NCBI GenBank assembly: GCA_946408025.1
Contig: CAMJQJ010000008.1
Coordinates: forward strand, 1 to 41,844
Length of the DNA: 41,844 bases
DNA from: an uncultured Faecalitalea sp.
GTDB lineage: Bacteria; Bacillota_I; Bacilli_A; Erysipelotrichales; Erysipelotrichaceae
Direction: 5' to 3'
Shown: positions 19,213 through 28,514 of the stretch, piece by piece
How the letters are laid out: every line of letters starts with the position of its first letter
How positions within the stretch are numbered: position 1 is the first letter of the stretch
Notes under the pieces: model-generated
Seen by the model: the letters and a program-made list of their open reading frames with translations, nothing else
Told to the model about the DNA's origin: nothing
The model's database searches: none
Translations under genes and position numbers: made by a program

Positions 19213-20316
19213 TTTTATGATAGGTATTTTAGAAAAAGGTGGAGTACTGGGATTTTGAATGGACGCATTTGTACCGTCTATATAAATCGTATATGTTCCA
19301 TCTTTGTGTTGGATGATGCGTGCATCTTCAATCGTTTCTTCAGTAATCGTTAAATAAGGTCCGTCTGAAGGTGGTGGCGGAAAATATGGCTCAAAAATAA
19401 TGCTGTTGGAGAAGAATACTAGACTACAGGTGAGTACTAATAAGAAGAAATTGGTTTTTTTCATAAAAGATTCTTCTAGAATGTAACTGATCCTGTATTC
19501 TAGGACATTTGTGTTGTCATCAATCAAAAAGCTGTAATGTTCTTTTGCAAATTGGTCTGTTCTATCTACGAGAGATTTTTGAATACAAATTAGGAGTTGC
19601 GCATAGTTTAATCGTTCTCGTTCATTCATTTTCTTTACTACTTTTTCATCTACTCGAATTTCTAAGAATAAATCGACATTTTTACGAAATAAGTATACAG
19701 GTGGAAACCACCAGTATATCATTGCGATAAAATTGACAAACTGTTTGATGTGGTAATCGTGATTTTCAATATGTTTGACTTCATGCATTAAAATGGTTTT
19801 AAGGTTATCATTCTCAAAATGAATGTTTGGCAGGATGATAACTTTTTTTGAACCAAGAACTTTTGGAGAATCGCAAAAAGAAGTGATAAGCACATTGTAA
19901 TTTGTTCCAGAATATTCTGGCAATAGCGCAGATAGTTTACAATTATTAGATTGCTTTTCAAGCCTTTTAAACATTCGGTTTAAATACAATAACTCTCTAA
20001 TATATCGGATAAAATTAAATAGGATACCTGCAATCCATATCGTGCTTAAAAAGGTATAAACAGGAATATTGAAAATTAGTGGATATTTAAGAAATAAAGT
20101 CATTGGATTCATGATAAAGCCAGCGGGAATTGTTCTTGTGAATCGAAATTCAATAGGAAGACATAATCGAATCATGATTATAAAAACTAAGGTAATGATA
20201 ATGTTAGATCGAACAAATTTGTAATTCTTTTTTGTCGTAAGTAAGAAATTTAATAACACGATCAACAAAGTTGATACAATACAAGTAATGAACAAAGATG
20301 AAATTGAAAAATTCAT
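19207..20316 (-). CDS. M56 family (BlaR1-like) membrane metallopeptidase without PBP sensor domain
   Basis: Multiple N-terminal TMs, MHEVKHIENHDYHIK (HExxH-like), LEIRVDEKVV; short C-terminal extracellular tail. Confidence 0.85.
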   Translation of the reverse strand: MNFSISSLFITCIVSTLLIVLLNFLLTTKKNYKFVRSNIIITLVFIIMIRLCLPIEFRFTRTIPAGFIMNPMTLFLKYPLIFNIPVYTFLSTIWIAGILFNFIRYIRELLYLNRMFKRLEKQSNNCKLSALLPEYSGTNYNVLITSFCDSPKVLGSKKVIILPNIHFENDNLKTILMHEVKHIENHDYHIKQFVNFIAMIYWWFPPVYLFRKNVDLFLEIRVDEKVVKKMNERERLNYAQLLICIQKSLVDRTDQFAKEHYSFLIDDNTNVLEYRISYILEESFMKKTNFFLLVLTCSLVFFSNSIIFEPYFPPPPSDGPYLTITEETIEDARIIQHKDGTYTIYIDGTNASIQNPSTPPFSKIPIIKE

Positions 20317-20495
20317 AAACTACTTCTTTCTAGCTCAATTTTTATATTGATTAATTGATTTTGTTGTTCAATTGTATGTATATTAGAGCATTTATAAAAT
20401 ATATTAGCGAATAATGGAATTTCAAAAGATGAAAAATTGTCTATGTTTTAAATGATATCCATGATTTCATTTCTCTTTATAGATAGTTTGATCAT
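20313..20495 (-). pseudogene. Internally deleted BlaI/MecI-type repressor remnant
   Basis: Minus-strand frame MIKLSIKRNEIMDII*NIDNFSSFEIPLFANIFYKCSNIHTIEQQNQLINIKIELERSSL*; the N-part resembles KHLTVRENEIMEIF and the C-part resembles SLEELENLIQERIKKL of the BlaI at 31582; stop TGA overlaps the M56 ATG. Confidence 0.65.
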
Positions 20496-20516
20496 ATTGT
20501 AATTCCTTCTTTGAAG

Positions 20517-20525
20517 ATTATATCA
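20517..20525 (-). promoter_or_regulatory. Putative extended -10 promoter of the blaI-remnant/M56 operon
   Basis: Minus strand TGATATAAT followed by RBS AGAAGGAA and ATG at 20495. Confidence 0.5.
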
Positions 20526-20598
20526 AAAAAAGTAAAAAAATTTAAATGATGTAAATATAAATTGATATCAGAAATAAATAGAGAGATAAAGGTATGAA

Positions 20599-20624
20599 AA
20601 AAGATCCGTGCAATCGGATCTTTA
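20599..20624. terminator. Terminator after the RHH gene
   Basis: AAAGATCCG-TGCAAT-CGGATCTTT with flanking A/T tracts. Confidence 0.8.
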
Positions 20625-20888
20625 AGATTGTTTATGATTATCTTTTTTTCTATCTTTGACAGCCTTGGTCAAGATATATTCAATTTGTGAGTTGATGCTT
20701 CGAAAGTCATCGTTTGCCCAGGCAGAAATATCCTGCCAAAGACTAGGGGATAGTCGTAAGATAATTTGTTTCTTTTGTTTTTCTTTTTGTTTGAGTGCTT
20801 TTTCTTTTTCCTGGATCTCTTTTTCTAGTTCTTCAAGTCGTTTTGCACGTTCTTGTAATGCTTTTTCTTTGATATCTAAATCATTCAT
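20622..20888 (-). CDS. Coiled-coil + Arc/ribbon-helix-helix-like DNA-binding protein
   Basis: 88 aa; charged coiled coil then KKQIILRLSPSLWQDISAWANDDFRSINSQIEYILTKAV. Confidence 0.75.
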   Translation of the reverse strand: MNDLDIKEKALQERAKRLEELEKEIQEKEKALKQKEKQKKQIILRLSPSLWQDISAWANDDFRSINSQIEYILTKAVKDRKKDNHKQS

Positions 20889-21889
20889 TAGTATATAGAT
20901 CCACTATTTACAACAGGTTGTGTGTCTTTGTTGGAACATAAAACAACTAAAAGATTAGAGACCATAGTAGCTTTTCTTTCCTCATCTAATATCACTACTT
21001 CTTCTTCGCCTAATTTATCGATAGCCATTTTTACCATACCAACGGCTCCATCAACAATTTTTTGCCTAGCGGCAATGATGGCAGAAGCTTGCTGTCTTTG
21101 TAACATGGCAGCCGCAATTTCTTCAGCATAAGCTAGATGCGTAATTCGAACTTCCTCAATGTCTAATCCGGCAATTTGAACACGTTTGATTAATTCTTCT
21201 TTCATATCATTGGCGATTTCTAAGGAGCTAGAACGAAGTGTTTTTTCATTACTGTTTTCGTCTTCGCAATCTAGATCATCGTAAGGATATTTTCGAGCGA
21301 TATTTCGAATTGTAGAATCGGTTTGAATTGATAAGAATTCAGCATAGTTATCAACATTAAAAACAGCTTTTGTCGGATTGGCTACTTTCCAGATTACAAC
21401 AGCACCAATGATTATTGGATTTCCTAAAACATCGTTTACTTTTTGAGTTCCGTTATTTAAAGTGATGCTCTTTAAGGAAACAGTTTTTTTAGGAGTAATG
21501 TCAGGAATCACCGTTGTCTTATCATTATTTTCGATTTTATTACGATTGATATAAGCTTTACTGAAGATAGGATTATTATAAGATACAAAAGGATTCACGT
21601 AGTAATAGCCAGGTTTAAGAATAGTTCCATAATAGTTTCCAAATAAAGTTAATACTAGGGCTTCGTTTGGCCCAACGATTTTTAAACCTCCATACATGAT
21701 TGAAAAAATGATAACCAATATAATACCTGTTGCAAGTAGTATACCACCAAATGTTTGTCTGTTCTGTTCTAATAAAATGGAACCGAGTACGATTAAGCCT
21801 ACAGATAGAATCAATCCAATAGTAATTACGACTAACATGATCATTCCGTTTATTGGATGAATCTCTTTTTCTTCAATGTTTTGTAACAT
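20888..21889 (-). CDS. SPFH (stomatin/band 7) domain membrane protein
   Basis: Two N-terminal TMs, VGPNEALVLTLFGNYYGTILKPGYYYVNPF, AAAMLQRQQASAIIAARQKIVDGAV; TAATG coupling to the RHH gene. Confidence 0.9.
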   Translation of the reverse strand: MLQNIEEKEIHPINGMIMLVVITIGLILSVGLIVLGSILLEQNRQTFGGILLATGIILVIIFSIMYGGLKIVGPNEALVLTLFGNYYGTILKPGYYYVNPFVSYNNPIFSKAYINRNKIENNDKTTVIPDITPKKTVSLKSITLNNGTQKVNDVLGNPIIIGAVVIWKVANPTKAVFNVDNYAEFLSIQTDSTIRNIARKYPYDDLDCEDENSNEKTLRSSSLEIANDMKEELIKRVQIAGLDIEEVRITHLAYAEEIAAAMLQRQQASAIIAARQKIVDGAVGMVKMAIDKLGEEEVVILDEERKATMVSNLLVVLCSNKDTQPVVNSGSIY

Positions 21890-21913
21890 AAACGATTACC
21901 TCCTTTGATGATT

Positions 21914-21944
21914 AAATGATATCAAAATGATATCATTTTGTCTA
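21914..21944 (-). promoter_or_regulatory. SPFH-RHH promoter containing a tandem 11-bp repeat operator
   Basis: Perfect AAATGATATCA x2 (21914-21924, 21925-21935); minus-strand -35 TAGACA (21944-21939), 17 nt, -10 TATCAT (21921-21916). Confidence 0.6.
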
Positions 21945-22049
21945 AATAAATTTTAAAAAATTAAAATTTAATAGTTAATGATGTTAACTATACTTGTTTT
22001 ATTAAAATATAAGGTATATAGTAAAAACATAAGAAAGGAAGTATTTGAA

Positions 22050-22346
22050 ATGGTGAAGTGGACACAAGAGCAGTATGCGACTCGTTTACAGGAAATGAAA
22101 CAAGAAGCACACGACAAGATGTGGTTATACATTGAGCTTAATGCAAAAGAGTTTATGGAAGAATGTGAACCAGGCATTAAGAACTTAACAACTTGCTGCA
22201 AAGCAATGTTAGATGCAATGCTTGAAGGTGATGGATTCATTGTTGAACCTAAATCTCGTTCAAAAGTTGCAGGTGCATTAACTGTAAGATATTATGTAGA
22301 TAATCTACATCCAGGACGTAGAAAATATTCAGAAGTAAATCAGTAA
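22050..22346 (+). CDS. Conserved hypothetical protein, 98 aa
   Basis: RBS gaaaggaag before ATG 22050 inside the 21978 ORF; MVKWTQEQYATRLQEMKQEAHDKM...VRYYVDNLHPGRRKYSEVNQ; followed by a strong terminator. Confidence 0.75.
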   Translation: MVKWTQEQYATRLQEMKQEAHDKMWLYIELNAKEFMEECEPGIKNLTTCCKAMLDAMLEGDGFIVEPKSRSKVAGALTVRYYVDNLHPGRRKYSEVNQ

Positions 22347-22351
22347 ACGAA

Positions 22352-22387
22352 AAAAAGGTATTCCTTATTTTGTTGGAATACCTTTTT
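22352..22387. terminator. Bidirectional terminator
   Basis: AAAAAGGTATTCC...GGAATACCTTTTT. Confidence 0.9.
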
Positions 22388-23174
22388 AGTCGATAAGGCC
22401 AAAATGCTTAAATGCATTTTTTAATCCATCTTTATCAATATCTGTTGTTGTATAATCTGAAACTTCTTTTACATGATCATTTCCGTTTCCCATGGCTACA
22501 CTAATGTCTGCTTCCTTTAACATCGTAATATCATTCTCAGAATCACCAACAGCCATTGTTTTTTCGCTGTTTTGATAATAAGTTTTTACATATTGTATAG
22601 CTGTAGCTTTATTATATGTACAGTTTGTAATTTCTCCACCTGTATTTTTAAATGGAGTAAATACCAATCCCTTAGGTAAGTTTTCTATTAAGCTGGAAAT
22701 GTCAGATCCTTCAGGATAATGAATCGAAACTTTCATGATTTGTTGATAATCTTCTTCTGTGATTTCATTGAAGTGATGATGAATCATCATGCCGGCACCA
22801 GTTCTATCGTCTTCGGCGAATTTTTTGAACATTTCATAGTTTATATCATTTTGAAATGTTTTTTTTGAACCCTCTAAAGACATTCCAAGATTCATAGGCT
22901 CAATAAGTGTAATGAGTGTTTTTACAACTTGTGGACTTAAAGGTTTATAGAATATTTGTTTGTTGTCAATAAATATTTCGCTTCCGGCTGAAAAACAATA
23001 TCCATCAATAGGAAGCCCTTCTAAAGGCTTTAAAGGGACTTCACATTTTGTTCTGCCTGTATTGATAAACATTTTATGGCCATTTTTATGTGCTTGAATG
23101 ATGGCTTCTTTGGCGCTGGAACATACTTGGTGCCATCTCCAAAGAGTGTCATCTAAATCTAAAAATACTATCAT
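22386..23174 (-). CDS. HAD-IIB family hydrolase
   Basis: FLDLDDTLW, INTGRTK, GDSENDITMLKEADISVAMGNG. Confidence 0.9.
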   Translation of the reverse strand: MIVFLDLDDTLWRWHQVCSSAKEAIIQAHKNGHKMFINTGRTKCEVPLKPLEGLPIDGYCFSAGSEIFIDNKQIFYKPLSPQVVKTLITLIEPMNLGMSLEGSKKTFQNDINYEMFKKFAEDDRTGAGMMIHHHFNEITEEDYQQIMKVSIHYPEGSDISSLIENLPKGLVFTPFKNTGGEITNCTYNKATAIQYVKTYYQNSEKTMAVGDSENDITMLKEADISVAMGNGNDHVKEVSDYTTTDIDKDGLKNAFKHFGLID

Positions 23175-23259
23175 GTCTAAAATCTTCCTTTCGCAAAAAA
23201 GAGTTTATCATTTATTTTATTGGATTTCCATTGTAGAATATAAATAGAGGAAAAAGATT

Positions 23260-23928
23260 ATGAAGAAAACAATCACAATAACCATTTCCCGCCAATTTGG
23301 ATCGAATGGGCGCGAGATTGGAAGGAAGTTGGCAGAATACTTGGATATTGGTTATTATAATAAAGAAATTATGGAAAAGATTGCCAAGGATATGGGCGTT
23401 AGTTCGGATTTTTTTAATGAAGATAATCAAAATGAAGAAGGTTTATATTCAATATCAAATCGTAAGCTAAGAGGTTTTGGAAGTATTGCGGAATTAAGTG
23501 TAAACTCACAGGTTTTTGATAGAGCTACAGATTTAATTTGTGGTATTGCTAAACGAGAAAGCTCTGTTATTGTAGGAAGATGTGCGGACTATATTCTAAA
23601 AGATAATCCAGATACGATATCTGTGTTTTGTTTTAGCAATCTTGAAGAACGAATTCGTTTTTCAATCAATGAATATAATGTTCCTGTCAAACAGGCGAAG
23701 AAAATTGTTCAGGAAAAAGATATAAAGCGCGCTCGTTTTTACGAGTTTCATACGAACCAAAAATGGGGGGATGCAAAGAATTATACTTTGTTGATAAATA
23801 CCTCAAAGATGAGTACGGATGAGGTTGTGGAAACGATAGCGGCTCTTTATGATAAAAAAGCCGGAATCACCTCATTTAAAGGTGCTTTCCAAGATCAATA
23901 TATTGAGCATAAAAGTTTTAAAATATAA
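23260..23928 (+). CDS. Cytidylate kinase-like family protein
   Basis: ITISRQFGSNGREIGRKLAEYLDIGYYNKEI; VGRCADYIL. Confidence 0.88.
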   Translation: MKKTITITISRQFGSNGREIGRKLAEYLDIGYYNKEIMEKIAKDMGVSSDFFNEDNQNEEGLYSISNRKLRGFGSIAELSVNSQVFDRATDLICGIAKRESSVIVGRCADYILKDNPDTISVFCFSNLEERIRFSINEYNVPVKQAKKIVQEKDIKRARFYEFHTNQKWGDAKNYTLLINTSKMSTDEVVETIAALYDKKAGITSFKGAFQDQYIEHKSFKI

Positions 23929-23930
23929 GA

Positions 23931-23967
23931 AAACCGGGCAATCAAATATGATTACCCGGTCTTTTTT
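23931..23967. terminator. Terminator after the cytidylate kinase-like gene
   Basis: ACCGGG...CCCGGT hairpin with TTTTTT. Confidence 0.8.
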
Positions 23968-23985
23968 ATCAATTTTTGATCGATC

Positions 23986-25317
23986 TTATATCATATATGG
24001 TGTGGCGAAATATACAACAAATATGATCATCAACACCCAAACAGTAGGGTGAATTTCTTTTGCTTTACCTGCAGCGATCATCGCAACTGTATAAACGATG
24101 AAACCACAAGCGATACCATTAGAGATAGAGTACATTAAGATCATCATGGCAATTGTGATGAAACCACTCGCTGCAAAAATCATATCATCCCAGTCAATTC
24201 CTTTAAGCTGCTGAGCCATCATGATTCCTACAACGATTAGAGCTGGAGCTGTGACAGCATTTGTGACAGCACTCAAAATAATTGGAGAAATGAAAATTGA
24301 TAATAAGAAACAAATACCTGTAGTAACAGCTGTAAGACCAGTGCGACCTCCAACTCCTACTCCTGAGCTTGATTCAACAAAACTTGTTACAGTACTAGTA
24401 CCAATTGCGGCACCAAATACAGTTCCGATTGCATCAGCAACTAGAGCCTTTTCAGCATTTTCTAATTCGCCGTCTTTGTTTACTAAGCCGATGCGGTTAC
24501 CGATTGCAACCAATGTGCCGGCTGTATCAAAGAAGTCAACGAATAAGAAAGAGAAAATTGCCACAAAAGCATTGAAAGGATTCGCAAATAATTCTCCAAA
24601 ACCATTCATGAATGCACCAGCCGCTTTCATTTCAAAGCTAGTTGTAAATAAAGTTTCAGGTAATGTAGGCATTCCTTCAATATGACCAACACTTCCGGCA
24701 ATTATACCAATAATGGCTGTGATAACCATTCCTACAAATACTGCAGCAGGAATTTTTTTGATTACTAACGCAATAGTGATCAATAGCCCAAAAACAGCTA
24801 ATAATACAGTAGGGTCTGCTAGATTACCAATCCCTACAAACGTAGATTCGTTTGCAACGATGATTCCAGCATTCTTAAGTCCTACAAAGGCAATGAAGAA
24901 GCCGATACCAGAACCAATTGCAAGTTTAAGCTGAACAGGAATTGCGTTGATGATTGCTTTACGAATTCCAGTAACGGAAATAACCACAAAGATAACACCT
25001 GAAATAAATACAGCGCATAGTGCAGCAGACCAGCTGAATCCCATAGCTCCGCAAATTGTATATGAGAATAAAGCGTTAACACCCATACCAGCTGCTAGAG
25101 CTACTGGATAGTTTGCAACAAGTCCCATTACAATAGAAGCAAAAGCAGCAGAAATTGCTGTAGCTAAGAAAACAGAAGCAACATCCATTCCTGCATCTGA
25201 CAAGATGTTTGGATTAACACCCAAGATATAAGCCATTGCAAGGAAGGTCGTGATTCCGGCAATGATTTCTGTCTTGATGGTTGTCTGTTTTTCTTTTAGT
25301 TTAAAAAGTTTTTCCAT
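23986..25317 (-). CDS. NCS2/AzgA-type purine (guanine/hypoxanthine) permease
   Basis: MEKLFKLKEKQTTIKTEIIAGITTFLAMAYILGVNP; start trimmed to 25317, which has an aagaggagag RBS. Confidence 0.9.
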   Translation of the reverse strand: MEKLFKLKEKQTTIKTEIIAGITTFLAMAYILGVNPNILSDAGMDVASVFLATAISAAFASIVMGLVANYPVALAAGMGVNALFSYTICGAMGFSWSAALCAVFISGVIFVVISVTGIRKAIINAIPVQLKLAIGSGIGFFIAFVGLKNAGIIVANESTFVGIGNLADPTVLLAVFGLLITIALVIKKIPAAVFVGMVITAIIGIIAGSVGHIEGMPTLPETLFTTSFEMKAAGAFMNGFGELFANPFNAFVAIFSFLFVDFFDTAGTLVAIGNRIGLVNKDGELENAEKALVADAIGTVFGAAIGTSTVTSFVESSSGVGVGGRTGLTAVTTGICFLLSIFISPIILSAVTNAVTAPALIVVGIMMAQQLKGIDWDDMIFAASGFITIAMMILMYSISNGIACGFIVYTVAMIAAGKAKEIHPTVWVLMIIFVVYFATPYMI

Positions 25318-25340
25318 ATATTCTCTCCTCTTGTCTATTA

Positions 25341-25376
25341 AAAAAGACCATCTCATTGTACACAATGAAACGGTCT
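25341..25376 (-). terminator. Terminator downstream of addA
   Basis: Minus strand AGACCGTTTCATTGT-GT-ACAATGAGATGGTCTTTTTT. Confidence 0.85.
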
Positions 25377-25391
25377 GTTTCAAATGATTTA

Positions 25392-28300
25392 TTAATCTAG
25401 ACTAATAATTTTCATCAAATGAAAAGAATAGATGTATGTTTTGATTTTCTTGTTTGGTTCGATTGTGTGAATGGCTTTTTTATATGTATCTAGTTGAGAG
25501 TGATATTTATCAATCAGCTCATTCTCACTTTGAACTGTATCTGTCTTAAAATCCAATATGCAGATATGATCAGGAAGCCATGCGATCAAGTCGATAAAAC
25601 CATGGATGATCTTTTCGTTTTCTCTTGTGATATAGCTGCATTCAAATTCGTGTTTGTTTTGAAGCATCTCTTTATATGCCGGGCATTCATTTAAGCTTAA
25701 TAATTGTTTGATGTCTGTAGCTTGCAGGGTGAAATGATGTTTACTAGCGTAGTGGATACAATCTCCTTTTTGATATGGGTATGCACAATTGGCAACAATT
25801 TCATGAAACAAAGTACCACGTGAGGTTGAAATATTTTTATTTAGATCGATAACAGGCCATTCTGAAGATTGTTTGGCAGCTGAAGCCGTTTGCCCACTTA
25901 TGCTTGAAATGATACCTTGATAGACTTGACTGGTTTCGATGTCATCATCTTTTTTGCGAGGTAATGGGCGTTTATATAACTGATTTTTTTTATCTAGCTT
26001 AAACAGGGAAGAAGACTTGTTTAGATATGTATGCAAAAGCCATCCAGTATAGCTTGATTTTTCTAAGAGCGATAAAGTATTTAAACAAGAAGCATAATTA
26101 TTGATGTCATCAAGATAATCCACGATGACTAGTTCTTTTTCAGCTCGAGTTGTTGCAACATAGAATACTCGCATTTCCTCCTTTAAATCATCGTGATTTT
26201 TCTTGGTGACAAAAGAAAGGTGACTTAAGGATGTCCTTTTGAATTTTAAGCTTGGATCTAGAGCGTTTAAAGATATTCCTAAAACTGGATCGACTAGAAC
26301 AGGGTTGCCGGAATATTTATCTTTGGTTTCATGAGAGGAAAGAATATAGATGATAGGAAATTGAAGTCCTTTGGAATGATGCATGGTCTTGATTTTTACG
26401 ACATCGGCATCTTTTCCATAAGGGTACGCTTCTCCTACGGCATCCTGATTAGAATCATTTATGATTTGTTCAAGGAACAAATTTAAATCATTTTGTTCTT
26501 CAAATTGGCTTGCCATTTCTAAAAATTGGTCAAGGTTAGTTTTATCTTGATTAGTTGTATAATTAAAATAAAAATCATTATGACCATAAATGTGACGAAT
26601 TAAATCACTGATAGGTTCATTTTTATATTGTCTTAGTTGTTTCCAAGATTCTATGAATGGCTTATCTTTGACAAGTGAATAAAGAGAGACATTCTTTTCT
26701 TTGTCTAGACAACAACTGGCAATATCGTTGCTGGAAACATTGCCAATAGGAGAGCAAAGACTGGCCATAAGGGCAATGTCATCGCTAGGATCATTTAATG
26801 AAATAAGGGTTGATAATACGATTTGAATCGCATGATTTGTATAAAAACCATGATCAATTTCTGCAAGCACAGGTATTTCATAAGTTTCAAGAACCTTTTT
26901 TAGCTCTTCCTGAGGTGAATGTGTCCTTGTCAAGATGCATATGGAACTATAGGGAACCCCTTGTTCATGTTTTGTCAGGATATCATTGGCGATAAGGTCA
27001 TAGACATTGTTTTTATGAAGACTTTTTGCCTGGATCTTATTAAAGCTTTCCTCTTGATTTTCTATCCAGCTTAGATATTCAGTATAAAGAAAACGGACAG
27101 GATGCTGCTCTGAATCTTTTTGCCTGGCTGTTCCAACTTTGGCGATATCATCCTGGCGAAAGTTTTGTCCTAATAAACTTGTGTTCATTATATGGGCGTA
27201 AAACTCATTATTGAATTCAACGATACTTTGATTGGAACGATAGTTTTCATCCAGTACGATCAAACAAGAATTTTCATCTTTTTTATCCATGTGTCCCTGC
27301 ATGATTTCCGGTCTGGCTTGACGAAATCCATAAATAGATTGTTTGATATCACCAACACGGAAAACATTATCTTTTCGTGCAAAACATTGAATGATGTTTT
27401 CTTGAAGTTCATTTGTGTCCTGGAACTCATCGACAAGGATCATTTGATATTTATTACGAACTTCTTCTTGGATCATAGGTTGTTTTAAAAGTTTATAGGC
27501 AAAATGTTCCATATCAGTAAAGTCTATGATTTCCATATCAGCTTTCTTTTTCGCAAAAATTTCCATAGTCAATAAAGATAGAGTGCAGAATGTATTGATT
27601 CTTTCTATATTGTTATTTAGATCTTGATCATACTCTTCTTTTTCATATAAGACATTAAGGATATTTCCTTCAATTTTTTTAAACGCCCCTTGTTCTTTTT
27701 CGTAACTGATTTTATTGATTGTTTTCTTAAATCCGGGAGTGCTGTTGAAATAGATTTCAAATTGTTTTTTAAAAGAGGCATAATCGTGTTTATGAAGAGA
27801 TTCTAAGCACGTGTTCAAATATTCTTCTTTTAAGGTAAATAGTTGATTGTCTGCTTCTTTCATGTTTTTACAAATTTCAATCATAGATTCAATTTGCTCG
27901 ATAAAATATTGAAAGAACCAGTTGTATGTTTCCTGGCTGCAGGGCTTGTTCATCAAAGAAAGGATCCATTGAGTAGAGTCTGGTTTTGACATGGCAACAT
28001 TGATCAAATCACGAATACTGGAAAGAATATCATCTTCTGTTTTTCCCAATGCATTAAAGAAAAGCTTTAACTTTACAAAGTCTTTTGTATCTAAATTATT
28101 ACATGCTTCATTATATGCATCTAAGAAGGCTTTATTGGTTTGAGCGCTACTAGCCACAGATTTGGACATAGTATAAGAAATAGGAACTTTATAATAGTAA
28201 TTTTTAACAATGGATAAACAGAATCCATCAATTGTGCATATGCTTGCTGTCTCTAGTAAAGCCAATTGTGATTGAATATAGTCTGTTTGTGGTTTTTCTT

Positions 28301-28514
28301 GAAGACGCTTTTTTAGACGATCTTTCATTTCGTTGGCGGCATCTTCAGTAAATGTCATAGCTAAGATACGATCGATGGAAATCTTATCTACTAAAACAAG
28401 TTTACATAGTCTTTCGACAAGCACACTGGTTTTTCCACTACCGGCACTAGCACTGACAAGGATGTTTTTGCCGCGTAGATCGATAGCTTGTTGTTGAGCT
28501 TTAGAAAATGGCAT
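25392..28514 (-). CDS. addA: ATP-dependent helicase/nuclease subunit A
   Basis: NILVSASAGSGKTSVLVERL, VDEFQDTNELQ, C-terminal nuclease HGFIDLIAWLPDHICILDFKTD. Confidence 0.95.
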   Translation of the reverse strand: MPFSKAQQQAIDLRGKNILVSASAGSGKTSVLVERLCKLVLVDKISIDRILAMTFTEDAANEMKDRLKKRLQEKPQTDYIQSQLALLETASICTIDGFCLSIVKNYYYKVPISYTMSKSVASSAQTNKAFLDAYNEACNNLDTKDFVKLKLFFNALGKTEDDILSSIRDLINVAMSKPDSTQWILSLMNKPCSQETYNWFFQYFIEQIESMIEICKNMKEADNQLFTLKEEYLNTCLESLHKHDYASFKKQFEIYFNSTPGFKKTINKISYEKEQGAFKKIEGNILNVLYEKEEYDQDLNNNIERINTFCTLSLLTMEIFAKKKADMEIIDFTDMEHFAYKLLKQPMIQEEVRNKYQMILVDEFQDTNELQENIIQCFARKDNVFRVGDIKQSIYGFRQARPEIMQGHMDKKDENSCLIVLDENYRSNQSIVEFNNEFYAHIMNTSLLGQNFRQDDIAKVGTARQKDSEQHPVRFLYTEYLSWIENQEESFNKIQAKSLHKNNVYDLIANDILTKHEQGVPYSSICILTRTHSPQEELKKVLETYEIPVLAEIDHGFYTNHAIQIVLSTLISLNDPSDDIALMASLCSPIGNVSSNDIASCCLDKEKNVSLYSLVKDKPFIESWKQLRQYKNEPISDLIRHIYGHNDFYFNYTTNQDKTNLDQFLEMASQFEEQNDLNLFLEQIINDSNQDAVGEAYPYGKDADVVKIKTMHHSKGLQFPIIYILSSHETKDKYSGNPVLVDPVLGISLNALDPSLKFKRTSLSHLSFVTKKNHDDLKEEMRVFYVATTRAEKELVIVDYLDDINNYASCLNTLSLLEKSSYTGWLLHTYLNKSSSLFKLDKKNQLYKRPLPRKKDDDIETSQVYQGIISSISGQTASAAKQSSEWPVIDLNKNISTSRGTLFHEIVANCAYPYQKGDCIHYASKHHFTLQATDIKQLLSLNECPAYKEMLQNKHEFECSYITRENEKIIHGFIDLIAWLPDHICILDFKTDTVQSENELIDKYHSQLDTYKKAIHTIEPNKKIKTYIYSFHLMKIISLD

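Noticed and set aside
20379-20407. TATATTAG repeated upstream of the M56 gene and near the BlaI gene, considered as a shared operator
   Set aside because: The 8-mer also appears at ordinary promoters such as prfA (about 12681), is expected by chance in AT-rich DNA, and here lies within the blaI remnant.
20454-20469. GATATC...GATTTC resembling the SPFH operator
   Set aside because: Falls in the blaI remnant coding sequence, imperfect and with 10-bp spacing; not convincing.
21968-22240. Minus ORF opposite the 98-aa hypothetical gene
   Set aside because: No RBS, low-complexity Ser/Cys composition; the plus-strand gene has RBS and terminator.
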